This document shows positions 22,599-31,410 of a stretch of DNA of 35,835 nucleotides, one piece after another. The DNA is from Deltaproteobacteria bacterium (GTDB taxonomy: Bacteria; Desulfobacterota; Desulfobaccia; Desulfobaccales; 0-14-0-80-60-11): the NCBI GenBank assembly GCA_019308625.1, contig JAFDHU010000012.1:1-35835 (forward strand). Direction: 5' to 3'. The translations under genes and the position numbers were made by a program. The notes under the pieces are model-generated. The model searched no databases. It had not been told where the DNA came from and saw only the letters and a program-made list of their open reading frames with translations. Numbering within the stretch: position 1 is the stretch's first letter; every line of letters begins with the position of its first letter.

Positions 22599-25126
22599 AT
22601 TTCGGCCAGTTCCTGAAATACTGGACCCTCCAGGCCTTCGCGCCAGGCAAACTGCTGCACCACAAATACGCCGCGTTCAAGGAACTCCTGCGCCACGACA
22701 AGAGAAGCCTGGAGCTCATTACCGAACTGGAGGAAATTCGGCACGGGGGGATGCCGGTGGATTGGGCCAGGGTGAGCCGCCTGGTCCGGGCCCTCAACTG
22801 GTCGGTGGGCGGTCTGATCCGCTCCCTGAGGGCCATGCACCCGTTAGCCTACGGGGATTTGGAGCAGCGTTTCGCTGCTCTGGAGTCCTCCCTTCTGGCG
22901 GCCATTTCCCTCCCCCGGGGAGACGGAACCCCGCCCTACGCTTTGACGCTGATGGAGGCCGCCGAGGCGCCGGCCTTGGCCGGAGGCAAGGCCCAGGCCT
23001 TGGGACGGGTTCTCAGGGAAACGAAGCTGCCGGTCCCTCGGGGCTTTGTCATCACCACCCGGGCTTTCCACCTTTTCCTGGCCCACAATAGCCTCTGGCA
23101 CCGGCTGGAAGAGCTTTTAAGTGAAGCCCGCCCGGACCACTGGGAACGTCTGCAGGAACTCTCTCGGGAAATGACCGCCATGGTCCTGGAAGGGGAGATC
23201 CCGAGCCCGGTGAGGCGGGAAATCAGGCAGCGGCTCTCCGAACTTAAACAGGAAGGGGTCAGCTCTTTCAGTCTCCGGAGCAGCGCCGTCGGGGAGGATG
23301 GGGAGGCCTCCTTCGCTGGCCAGTACGCCAGCGTGCTGCAGGTGCCCGCCGAGGCTGTGCTGGCAGCTTATAAAGAAGTCCTGGCCGGCAAATATGCGCC
23401 CCGGGCCGTGGCTTACCGCATCCGGCAGGGTTTGGCGGAGGAAGACACCTCCATGGCCGTGTTGGTCATGGAAATGATTGAGGCCCGGGTCAGCGGCGTG
23501 ATTTACACCCGGGACCGGCCGCCCGGGGGGGAGGTGCCGGAAGCAGTGGCGGTGTATGCGGTCCCTGGTCCGGGACGGCGGCTGGTGGACGGCAGTGCCG
23601 AACCGGAGGTGCACTATTTCACCCGGGAGCCTGAGCCCCGGTTGCTGCAGAGCATCCCCGGCCGCGCTTGTGCGGCGGAGTTTCCCGGGAAGGGCTGCCT
23701 CGCCCCGGAGACTGCGGCCCTTCTGGCCGCCTGGGGCCTGCGCCTGGAAGAGTTGGCCGCTTGCCCCCAGGATATCGAGTGGTGCCAAGACAGACTGGGG
23801 GCCTGCTACATTCTGCAGACACGGCCCCTGGTAACGGAAGATGGTTCCTTCCCCGGGGAGGAAGCCAGGGAGATGCCGTCTGTCCGCCTGCCTGTCCTCC
23901 TGGAGGAAGGGGATACGGCCAGCCCCGGGGTGGCGACGGGCCGGGTTTACGTTCTCCGGAGTGAGGCGGAGTTGGGTGAGGTGCCCGAGGGAGCGGTACT
24001 GGTATGTCCCACCCTGTCGCCTTCTCTGGCGGGGGTGGTGGGGCGGCTGCGAGCGGTGGTGGCGGAGAGCGGCAGTCGGGCCAGCCATTTTGCCTCCGTG
24101 GCCCGGGAATTTGGCCTGCCCGTGCTGGCCGCGGCTTCCGGGGCCGCCCGGCGCCTGACTCCCGGCCAGGTGGTCACGGTGGATGCCGACCGCGGCCGGA
24201 TTTACCAGGGGGAGAGGCCCGGTCCGGCCCGGGAGCTTCAAGGGGCTGCCACCCGGCCGGGCGCGCCGTTTTGGAACCGGTTGCACCGGGTCATGGAACT
24301 GGTGGCCCCTTTGCACCTCCTGGATCCCGCCTCCCCTGAATTTTCTCCGGCCCACTGCGCCAGTGCCCACGATTTTGTGCGGTTTGCCCATGAAAAAGGC
24401 ATGGCCGAGATGTTCTCCCTGGTGGGGCGAAGCGGCCGGGGACTGGGCCGGGCCCGGCAACTGACCACCGATCTGCCCATCACCATTTATGTACTGGACC
24501 TGGAGGGCGGCGTGGCCCCAGAAGCCGCGGACAAAAAGACCATTGAGCCTCGGCATATTACCTCCCCTCTGATGCGGGCCTGCTGGGAAGGGCTCACCCA
24601 TCCGGAGGTGACCTGGCAAAAAGGTCTGGTGCACCTGGACTGGGAGGAGATGGACCGCATTAGCGCCGGCATTGTGAGTTTCAAATCACCCCGTCTGGCC
24701 AGCTATGCAGTAGTGGCCCAGGAATATCTGCATCTAGTGCTGCGGTTCGGCTATCATTTTGCCGTCCTGGACGCCCTGTGTGGAGAGGACTCTGAGGCCA
24801 ACTATCTCACCTTCCGCTTTAAGGGCGGCGGCGCGGACTACGACCACCGGCTGCGGCGGGTGAGGCTCATCCGGGACATCCTGGAGTGGGCCGGGTTCAC
24901 CGTCCAGACCCGGGGGGACCTGCTGGATGCCCGCTTTGCCCGCCGCCCCGCTGCCCCCACCCTGGCCCGCCTGACCCTGCTGGGGATCCTCCAGGGCAAA
25001 ACCCAGCTTTTGGATATGGCCCTGGACAGCGAGCTCCAGGTGGAGGAAATGGCGGCTGACTTCAAGGCCAGGTTTGGGAGATATGCAGCCGACGCCGAAA
25101 TGCCGGAACGCGGGGATAAAGGTTGA
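22595..25126 (+). CDS. PEP-synthase-like protein: ATP-grasp and phospho-His domains, no PEP barrel
   Basis: An 843-residue protein. Residues 1-120 are a helical region of unknown type. Residues about 125-420 are the pyruvate phosphate dikinase/PEP synthase nucleotide-binding domain (GGKAQALGRV, PVPRGFVITT, FSLRSSAVGEDGEASFAGQYASVL, ending in ILQTRPL). Residues about 440-550 are the swivelling phosphohistidine domain, with catalytic H498 in GSRASHFASVAREFGLPVL. The C-terminal PEP/pyruvate TIM barrel is absent; about 285 unrecognised residues follow (ITSPLMRACWEGLTH, VSFKSPRLASYAVVAQEYL). It can thus probably make a phospho-His from ATP but must pass it to something other than pyruvate, or it acts as a drug- or protein-phosphotransferase. 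Its ATG overlaps the response regulator stop, so the two are translationally coupled. Confidence 0.8.
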   Translation: MNFGQFLKYWTLQAFAPGKLLHHKYAAFKELLRHDKRSLELITELEEIRHGGMPVDWARVSRLVRALNWSVGGLIRSLRAMHPLAYGDLEQRFAALESSLLAAISLPRGDGTPPYALTLMEAAEAPALAGGKAQALGRVLRETKLPVPRGFVITTRAFHLFLAHNSLWHRLEELLSEARPDHWERLQELSREMTAMVLEGEIPSPVRREIRQRLSELKQEGVSSFSLRSSAVGEDGEASFAGQYASVLQVPAEAVLAAYKEVLAGKYAPRAVAYRIRQGLAEEDTSMAVLVMEMIEARVSGVIYTRDRPPGGEVPEAVAVYAVPGPGRRLVDGSAEPEVHYFTREPEPRLLQSIPGRACAAEFPGKGCLAPETAALLAAWGLRLEELAACPQDIEWCQDRLGACYILQTRPLVTEDGSFPGEEAREMPSVRLPVLLEEGDTASPGVATGRVYVLRSEAELGEVPEGAVLVCPTLSPSLAGVVGRLRAVVAESGSRASHFASVAREFGLPVLAAASGAARRLTPGQVVTVDADRGRIYQGERPGPARELQGAATRPGAPFWNRLHRVMELVAPLHLLDPASPEFSPAHCASAHDFVRFAHEKGMAEMFSLVGRSGRGLGRARQLTTDLPITIYVLDLEGGVAPEAADKKTIEPRHITSPLMRACWEGLTHPEVTWQKGLVHLDWEEMDRISAGIVSFKSPRLASYAVVAQEYLHLVLRFGYHFAVLDALCGEDSEANYLTFRFKGGGADYDHRLRRVRLIRDILEWAGFTVQTRGDLLDARFARRPAAPTLARLTLLGILQGKTQLLDMALDSELQVEEMAADFKARFGRYAADAEMPERGDKG

Positions 25127-25148
25127 ATCAGGAGACTGGGTGAGGCCA

Positions 25149-26216
25149 ATGGTCAGGAGCGGCTATCGGATGGACTGGATTACGGACAGCCTGGCGGTGG
25201 GCCAGGCACCCATGTCCTATGCCGCCCTGGACCAAGTGCGAGAGCAGGGCATCGGTGCCATCCTGAACCTGTGCGCCGAGTTTTGCGACCTGCACTGGAT
25301 TGAGGCCGAGGCCGGCTTTGAGGTGTATTATCTCCCCATCCCCGATGAGGAGGCGCCGGACCTGGAGGCACTGGAGAAGGCCCTGGACTGGCTGGACGAA
25401 TGCATTTTTCTGGGGAAAAAGGTGCTGGTGCACTGCCGCTTTGGGGTGGGCCGCACCGGCACGGTGGTGAACGCCTACCTGCTGCGCAAGGGGCTGGGGC
25501 ACAAGCTGGCTGGCCGCAAACTCAAGGGGTTCAAGGCCCGGCCCGCCAGCTTTGACCAGTGGTGGTTCATCCGCAAGTATGGCAAACAGGAGAAGCCCCT
25601 GACCATCCGGGAGCCGGCCCTGGAGACCAAACACCTGGTGGATTTATTTCCCTTTTTCCGGGAGTATGAGGGGCTGGTCCAGGAGGTGGATATGCACCTG
25701 TTGCGGGACGACGGAGAACCCCGGTGCGGCCAGGGCCACTCGGCATGCTGCCGGGAACTGGTGCTCATGCCCTTTATTGAGGCAGTGTATACCCATCATG
25801 TCATCAACACCACCCTGGAGCGCGCCGTCCGCCAGCAGGTCATTCACCGGGCAGTGGAGGCCAGCCGGACGCTCCGGGAGGTGGCGCGGGAGACGGGTAC
25901 AGATTTCCATACTGCGGACTTCGCCGCCGGCTATCGCCAGGCCCGGATTCTGTGCCCTCTGAACGAGGCTGGGGATTGCGTGATTTTTGAGAACCGGCCC
26001 TTGGCCTGCCGCCTCTTTGATCTTCCCGGCCGGGAGCGCCGGGAGGTGTCAGCAGCACTGGCCTCCCGACTGGCCGACCTCTCAGAGAGGGTGTACTCTG
26101 CCTTCGCCTCTCAGCAGCCTGCCGGATTCTCCCTGGACTTTCCCCTGCCCGAGGTGGTCTCCGGCAAGTTTATCCAGGCCTTCTTCCACCATCTCATCAA
26201 GGGCCGGGCCGCCTAG
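25149..26216 (+). CDS. Dual-specificity phosphatase fused to a Cys-cluster (YkgJ-like) domain
   Basis: A 355-residue fusion. Residues 1-150 are a dual-specificity/tyrosine phosphatase: the signature HCRFGVGRTG (C96 nucleophile, R102) and the general-acid loop IPDEEAPDL near residue 65. Residues about 190-310 have the layout of the zinc- or iron-chelating YkgJ-type domain: C193, then ACC at 199-201, then C-P-L-N-E-A-G-D-C near 268-276 and RPLACRLF near 287. A fusion of the two is unusual. The start is ATG 25149 or 25170 (AGGAG 10 nt ahead); both leave the phosphatase intact. It is the last gene of the rightward operon, 22 nt after the PEP-synthase-like gene, so it may reverse that protein's phosphorylation or act on a linked phospho-protein. 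Confidence 0.82.
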   Translation: MVRSGYRMDWITDSLAVGQAPMSYAALDQVREQGIGAILNLCAEFCDLHWIEAEAGFEVYYLPIPDEEAPDLEALEKALDWLDECIFLGKKVLVHCRFGVGRTGTVVNAYLLRKGLGHKLAGRKLKGFKARPASFDQWWFIRKYGKQEKPLTIREPALETKHLVDLFPFFREYEGLVQEVDMHLLRDDGEPRCGQGHSACCRELVLMPFIEAVYTHHVINTTLERAVRQQVIHRAVEASRTLREVARETGTDFHTADFAAGYRQARILCPLNEAGDCVIFENRPLACRLFDLPGRERREVSAALASRLADLSERVYSAFASQQPAGFSLDFPLPEVVSGKFIQAFFHHLIKGRAA

Positions 26217-26368
26217 GGCCGAAACCGCTGGCCCGGAAAAAACCCGGCGGTTGACGGCCTCTCCAGCCTCTCACCCTCCAGACCCCCGGAGGTCAATCCC
26301 GCCTTTATGGCCCGGCATCTGGTTTTTTCCTAAGAACTTTCCCTGATCCCCCTCCGAAGGCAACCCAC

Positions 26369-28639
26369 CTAAGCCTTTAAATTCGGAATTTGGCGCACCG
26401 CCTTGGGATCTTTCCAGGTGAGGCGGATTTCCTCCCCCACGTGATACAGACTCAGGTCCTCACCTTCCTTCAGGATATAGGTGACCTGGTCCTCACGGAT
26501 GTCCACCTCCAGCACCCGGCCCCGCACTCTCAAGGAGAACCGGAGCTGCTGCAGGACCTCCAGACGCTGGGGATGAAAGGAGAGCCGGCCGTTGTAGTCC
26601 CGCATGCCGGCAAAGCCGTTGACCAGAATCATCCACACTGCTCCCATGGAGGCGATGTGGCAGCCGTCGGCCACATTTCCCCCCACGTCGTACAGGTCCA
26701 TCAGCACGGCGTAGCGGGCGTATTCCCCGGCCTTCTGGTGGTGGCCCACCTCAAAGGCTAAAATACTTTGGATGCCTACCGACAGGGAGGAGTCGCCAGT
26801 GGTGAGGGGGTCGTAAAAATCAAAGTTGCGCCTTTTCTGTTCCAGGGAAAATTTGTCCCCCAGAAGAAACATGGCCAGCACGATGTCAGCCTGTTTGACC
26901 ACCCGGTACCGGTAAATGACCAGAGGATGATAATGCAGCAGCAGGGGGTATTTATCCGGCGGGGTGTGTTCAAAGTCCCAGACCTCTTTTTCCAGAAAGC
27001 TGTCGTCCTGGGGATGGATGCCGGTCTGCTGGTCATAGGGGATGTACATCTTGTCCGCGGCGGCCTGCCACTCTTCAATTTCGTCCGGCTGCAGATTGGT
27101 TTTGTCCAGGAGTTCAACGAAGTGCTCAGGCTTCTCCTCCCGGAGCTTTCTTATGGTGTGGGCGGCAAACCACAGGTTTTCCCGGGCCATCAGATTGGTA
27201 AAGGTGTTGTTGTTCACCACGGTGTTGTACTCGTCCGGTCCGGTCACCCCGTTGATGCAGAACTGGCCCTTCTTCCTCTCCGAGTAAAAGCCCAAATCCC
27301 GCCACAGGCGGGCCGTTTCCACCAACATCTCGTTGAGAAAGTCCTCATCGCCGGTTATCTCAGTATATTTCTTTAGGGCGTGCACGATGTCGGCGTTGAT
27401 GTGGTACTGGGCCGTGCCAGCGGCATAGTAGGCCGAGGCTTCCTCGCCATTAATGGTGCGCCAGGGAAAGAGCGCGCCCTGCTCGTTGAGCTCTGCGGCC
27501 CGCCGCCTGGCCTTGTCCAGCATGCCATAGCGATGCTCCAGCAGGTTCCGGGCGATATGCGGCTGAGTATAAATGAGAAACGGCATTATATAGATTTCCG
27601 CATCCCAGAAATAATGGCCCTCGTAGCCCTGTCCGGTGAGCCCCTTGGCGGGAATACCGGCATTTTCCGCCCGGGCAGTGGCCTGGCACAGGTGGAACAG
27701 GTTAAAGCGGATCCACTGCTGGATTTCCTTGTTGTGATGGCGGGCGTGCTCGGGGTTGATAATCACCTGGATATCGCTGCGCTGCCAGAAGTCGTCCAGA
27801 TACTCCCGCTGGCTGGCTAGCAGGACCTCAAAACCATGCTCCAGGGCCCGGTCCAGGGTCCATTCTGCCCGTTCGCACAGCTCTTCCGGGGGCTGGGTTC
27901 TGGATTTGTGGTAGGCCATATACTTGGTGATGGTGATGGGCTTCCCTGGCTGGGCGTCCACATTGTACAGCACCTTGGCGGCGTTCCTGGAGCATTTGAT
28001 CTTGAAAGTGTAAGGGCACTCGGTGGTGATGACATGGTCGGTGGCGCAGGCCAGGGCCATGCGGCTGTTGATGGTCGTGTGGCTCAGCATCAGCCGCTGC
28101 TCCTGGGCGTAGTGGACCTGGGACTCCAGCACCTGTCCCCGCAGGCCGTGGGCCCGCCGCGGGTCGCCGGCGCGGTCCTCGTCGGCCAGGGGAGTGGCCA
28201 TCTCCGAAGAGATGACCACCGGGGCCCGGGCGTTGAGCACCGTCACCTCATAGGCCACCGCGGCCAGATGACGGTACTCCAGGGACACCAGCCGGGTGGA
28301 TTTGATGGACACCAGCTTGCCCGCGGGCGTCTTCCACAGCACCTCCCGGGTGAGAGTCCCGCCCCGGAAGTCCACGACCCGCTCAAAACTCTGCAGGTCA
28401 GCAGCCGGCAGGTAAAAAGGCTCATCGTCCACGTACAGCTTGATGATCTTGGCATCGGTGACGTTGACGATGGTCTGGCCCATCTTGGCGAAGCCGTAGG
28501 CCTCCTCCCCATAGAGGATGGGCCAGGTTTCATAGAAGCCGTTGATGAAGGTACCGTTGTGGTGCACCGGCGCGCCTTCCTCAAAGTTGCCCCGCAGCCC
28601 CAGGTAGCCGTTGCCCAGGGAAAACAGGGTCTCCCTCAC
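26369..28639 (-). CDS. GH65 disaccharide phosphorylase, N-terminus apparently truncated
   Basis: A 756-residue protein matching the glycoside hydrolase 65 family (maltose, trehalose, kojibiose and nigerose phosphorylases): GNGYLGLRGNFEEGAP, GTFINGFYETWPI, the (alpha/alpha)6 barrel with GYEGHYFWDAEIY, and NGVTGPDEYN, in which E470 is the general acid. Phosphate replaces water, giving beta-glucose 1-phosphate, and the beta-phosphoglucomutase just upstream handles that product. The frame opens with GTG at 28639 directly at RETLFSLGNGY; relatives have 20-30 more residues there, including a W-x-(V/I)-x-E strand. An ATG with GAGG ahead at 28649 reads MLHRE, a plausible family start, but is one base out of frame. 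I suspect an out-of-frame deletion here. The specificity for a given disaccharide cannot be told. Confidence 0.8.
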   Translation of the reverse strand: MRETLFSLGNGYLGLRGNFEEGAPVHHNGTFINGFYETWPILYGEEAYGFAKMGQTIVNVTDAKIIKLYVDDEPFYLPAADLQSFERVVDFRGGTLTREVLWKTPAGKLVSIKSTRLVSLEYRHLAAVAYEVTVLNARAPVVISSEMATPLADEDRAGDPRRAHGLRGQVLESQVHYAQEQRLMLSHTTINSRMALACATDHVITTECPYTFKIKCSRNAAKVLYNVDAQPGKPITITKYMAYHKSRTQPPEELCERAEWTLDRALEHGFEVLLASQREYLDDFWQRSDIQVIINPEHARHHNKEIQQWIRFNLFHLCQATARAENAGIPAKGLTGQGYEGHYFWDAEIYIMPFLIYTQPHIARNLLEHRYGMLDKARRRAAELNEQGALFPWRTINGEEASAYYAAGTAQYHINADIVHALKKYTEITGDEDFLNEMLVETARLWRDLGFYSERKKGQFCINGVTGPDEYNTVVNNNTFTNLMARENLWFAAHTIRKLREEKPEHFVELLDKTNLQPDEIEEWQAAADKMYIPYDQQTGIHPQDDSFLEKEVWDFEHTPPDKYPLLLHYHPLVIYRYRVVKQADIVLAMFLLGDKFSLEQKRRNFDFYDPLTTGDSSLSVGIQSILAFEVGHHQKAGEYARYAVLMDLYDVGGNVADGCHIASMGAVWMILVNGFAGMRDYNGRLSFHPQRLEVLQQLRFSLRVRGRVLEVDIREDQVTYILKEGEDLSLYHVGEEIRLTWKDPKAVRQIPNLKA

Positions 28640-28723
28640 GATGCAGCATGATTTTCTACCTCAGTCTGTCCTCCAGGTTTGGATTGGTTGGCATTTTTAG
28701 GGCCCGGGCTTCCCCGGCCTGGG

Positions 28724-29473
28724 TCAGTCTATCAGTTCCCTCAAGTCCGCCACCACCAGGTCGGCGCCGCCCTCTTTCAGGGCCAGGGCATCGCCCTTGC
28801 GGTCCACCCCGATGACCAGGCCAAAGCCCCCGGCCCGCCCGGCGGCCACCCCGGAGAGGGCATCCTCCACCACCACCGCTCGCTCAGGCTGCACTTGCAG
28901 CATGGCCGCGGCCTGGAGAAAGGTGTCGGGCGCGGGCTTGCCGGGCAGGTCAAGGTCGTCGGCCACGTTGCCGTCCACCCGCACATCAAACAACTCCGCC
29001 AGGCCCACGGCCTCCAGCACCTCCTGGCAGTTTTTGCTGGCGGACACCACCGCGGTTTTCAGGCCTAAGGTGCGCACATGCCGGGCCAGGGCCACGCCGT
29101 CCGGATGGATGTCCACTTCTCCGTGCCTGATTTTCTCTTTGACCATTTCGTCCTTGAGATTGCCCAGGCCGCAGACGGTGGCAGTCCCCGGCGGATCCTG
29201 GGGCGTCCCGAAGGGCAGCTCAATGCCCCGGGAGGCCAGGAAGCTTTGCACCCCGTCATATCTGAGCTTGCCGTCCACGTAATGCTTGTAGTCTGTGGCC
29301 AGGTCAAAGGGTTGCAAGGTCCTGCCGGACTCCACGGCGCGGCGGGACAGGAAGTCGTCAAACATCCTCTTCCAGCAGGCCGCATGGATTTTGGCGGTGG
29401 CGGTGATGACCCCGTCCAGGTCAAAGAGCACCGCGTCAAATTTATCCGGGGTGATGATGGGTTTGGGGCTCAT
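28724..29473 (-). CDS. pgmB: Beta-phosphoglucomutase-family HAD phosphatase
   Basis: A 249-residue HAD-superfamily enzyme. Motif I is LFDLDGVITAT (nucleophile and acid/base Asp two apart), the cap follows (residues 25-110, DYKHYVDGKLRYDG being the family segment), VVSASKN is motif II, GKPAPDTFL is motif III and VVVEDALSGVAAG is motif IV. The HYVDGKLRYDG cap motif is the one seen in beta-phosphoglucomutases that convert beta-glucose 1-phosphate to glucose 6-phosphate, and the neighbouring GH65 phosphorylase makes exactly that substrate. The two genes are 74 nt apart on one strand and surely one pathway. Some close relatives are fused to GH65 or annotated as trehalose-related phosphatases. Confidence 0.85.
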   Translation of the reverse strand: MSPKPIITPDKFDAVLFDLDGVITATAKIHAACWKRMFDDFLSRRAVESGRTLQPFDLATDYKHYVDGKLRYDGVQSFLASRGIELPFGTPQDPPGTATVCGLGNLKDEMVKEKIRHGEVDIHPDGVALARHVRTLGLKTAVVSASKNCQEVLEAVGLAELFDVRVDGNVADDLDLPGKPAPDTFLQAAAMLQVQPERAVVVEDALSGVAAGRAGGFGLVIGVDRKGDALALKEGGADLVVADLRELID

Positions 29474-29517
29474 GAATAATCCTTAACACCAGGCAGAGTC
29501 CGCCCGTCTGGTGGTTC

Positions 29518-31329
29518 TCAAAACGGAAAAATCACTGGCACTGCTGCCAGGGTGACCAGCATGCTCAGGACAATGAGGGGCAGTCCCAGCTTGAGGAAGT
29601 CATTGAAGCGGTAGCCGCCGGGTCCCAGCACCAGGGTGTTCACCGGGGAGGCTACCGGGGTGGCAAACGCGGTGGACGCAGCGATGGCCACGGTCATGAG
29701 CAGGGGGTAGGGGGAGACCTCCAGTATCCCGGCTGTTCCCAAGGCGATAGGGGCCAGCAGTACTGCAGCGGCGGTGTTGGAAATCACTTGACTCAACACC
29801 GCGGTGATGACAAACAGACCCGCCATCAGGACCCAGGGCCCCAGTTGTCCCAGGGCCGCCACCTGGTCCACAATGAGACTGACGCCCCCGGTCTTGTTCA
29901 GAGCCAGGGCCATGGGCAGCATCCCGGCGATGAGCACCAGGCTCTCCCAATTGATGGAGTCATAGGCCTCCTTCATGGTCAGACAGCGGGACAGCACCAT
30001 GGCCAGGGCTGCCAGGAGCACCGCGGCCACGCTGGGCACCAGGTTAAGGGTCATGAGGGCCAACATGCCCCCTACAATGGCCAGGGCCCGGGGGGCTTTG
30101 GCCCGCTCCGGGGCAACCTCGCCCATCTCCTTGGGAATAGTAAGCACCAGGAAGTCGCCGTGCTCCCTCTGGAGTAGCTCAATCTGCCGCCAGCCGCCGC
30201 CCATGAGCAGGGAGTCCCCGAAGGCCAAGGGAAGGTTGATGAGGTCCTCCCGGATGGGCTGGCCCAGCCGCAGGATGCCCAGGACCGTGAGGCCGAAGCG
30301 CTCCCGGAAGCGCAGTTCGCTCAGGGTGCTGCCAATGAACCGGGAGCGGGGGGAGATGAGCACCTCCACCAGTCCCAGCTCCTGGGGGACCAGTTTTCTT
30401 TCCCGTTCGCCGAGGCTCAGGAGCTCAAGCTGCTCCGCTTGGCTGAAGCTTTTTACCTGTTCCGGCGAGCCCACTGCAAAAATGCGGTCTCCCGGCATAA
30501 GCTCGGTCTGAGGCAGGACCGGCATGACCTGGCCGTTCCGTTCCAGGCCTATCAGATTCACGCCATAGCGGGTGCGGACCCTGGCCTGGGCCAGGGTCTT
30601 GCCAGCCAGGGAAGAGCCGGCCCCCAGAGCCAGATAATGGAACTGGTCATTGAGCCGATAGGCATCCGTGAGGTCCCGGAGGGACAGGCGGGAGCGGGCC
30701 TCTTTTTTTTCTCCGGTGTCCCTGGGGAGGAGCCGGCGGCCCACCGTCACCATGTAGCCGATGCCCACCGCCAGAATCAGCAGGCCGATGGGGGTGAAGG
30801 AAAAAAAACTGAAGGGGACCAGGTTGTTGCGGGTGAGCTCGGTGGTCACCACCAGGTTGGGGGGCGTGCCGATCAAGGTGAGCATGCCCCCGATGAGGGA
30901 GGCTACGGAAATGGGAAGGAGCAGCCGGGCCGGGCTGCTTTTGGCCTTGGCCGCCAGATTGATGGCCACCGGGATGAAGATGGCCACGGTGCCGGTGGAG
31001 CTCATAAACCCGGAGAGCGCCGCCACCACCAGCATAAGCAGGACCAGTAGCCGGGTTTCGCTGGTGCCGGCTGCCCGAGTCACCCAGTTGCTGATGCGGA
31101 AGGCCACCCCGGTGCGGAACAGCGCCTCCCCCACCACAAACAGCCCGGCCAGGAGCAGGACCAGGGGGTCGCCGAACCCGGAGAGGGCCTCGCTCGGGGA
31201 GAGAATTCCCCCCAGCATGAGGACCAGCACCACCAGCACCGCCACCACATCCAGGCGTAGCAGGTCGCTGGCGAACAAAGCCACGGTGACCGCCAGCAGC
31301 AGGAATACGTACAGGGTGTCACCGATCAT
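29518..31329 (-). CDS. DASS/SLC13-family transporter with two TrkA-C domains
   Basis: A 603-residue transporter. ATG at 31329 follows AAGGAG by 4 nt. Two membrane halves of five to six helices each (LDVVAVLVVLVLMLGG, then LALIVGGML onward) flank a cytosolic region (about 210-400) with two RCK-C/TrkA-C domains: LAGKTLAQARVRTRYGVNLIGLERNG and IGSTLSELRFRERFGLTVLGILR. Signature loops are SSTGTVAIFIPVAINLA, IGTPPNLVV in the first half and VISNTAAAVLLAPIALG, FATPVASPVNTLVLGPGGY in the second, the SNT and SPxN motifs of DASS carriers. Related proteins carry sulfate, dicarboxylates or other divalent anions with Na+ or H+. It lies between pckA and pgmB, so di- or tricarboxylate uptake for gluconeogenesis, or sulfate uptake, are both possible. 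Confidence 0.82.
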   Translation of the reverse strand: MIGDTLYVFLLLAVTVALFASDLLRLDVVAVLVVLVLMLGGILSPSEALSGFGDPLVLLLAGLFVVGEALFRTGVAFRISNWVTRAAGTSETRLLVLLMLVVAALSGFMSSTGTVAIFIPVAINLAAKAKSSPARLLLPISVASLIGGMLTLIGTPPNLVVTTELTRNNLVPFSFFSFTPIGLLILAVGIGYMVTVGRRLLPRDTGEKKEARSRLSLRDLTDAYRLNDQFHYLALGAGSSLAGKTLAQARVRTRYGVNLIGLERNGQVMPVLPQTELMPGDRIFAVGSPEQVKSFSQAEQLELLSLGERERKLVPQELGLVEVLISPRSRFIGSTLSELRFRERFGLTVLGILRLGQPIREDLINLPLAFGDSLLMGGGWRQIELLQREHGDFLVLTIPKEMGEVAPERAKAPRALAIVGGMLALMTLNLVPSVAAVLLAALAMVLSRCLTMKEAYDSINWESLVLIAGMLPMALALNKTGGVSLIVDQVAALGQLGPWVLMAGLFVITAVLSQVISNTAAAVLLAPIALGTAGILEVSPYPLLMTVAIAASTAFATPVASPVNTLVLGPGGYRFNDFLKLGLPLIVLSMLVTLAAVPVIFPF

Positions 31330-31410
31330 GGGACTCCTTGTCCGCTGTCTGGGCCTGTGACCTTGCTTGGGCAAACATCTTCATGATTCAGGAAGTCCAC
31401 GGCGGTCCGG

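Noticed and set aside
26217..26368. Inverted repeat AACCGC...GCGGTT after the phosphatase gene as a terminator
   Set aside because: Loop is long and no T-run follows the stem; termination there cannot be supported.
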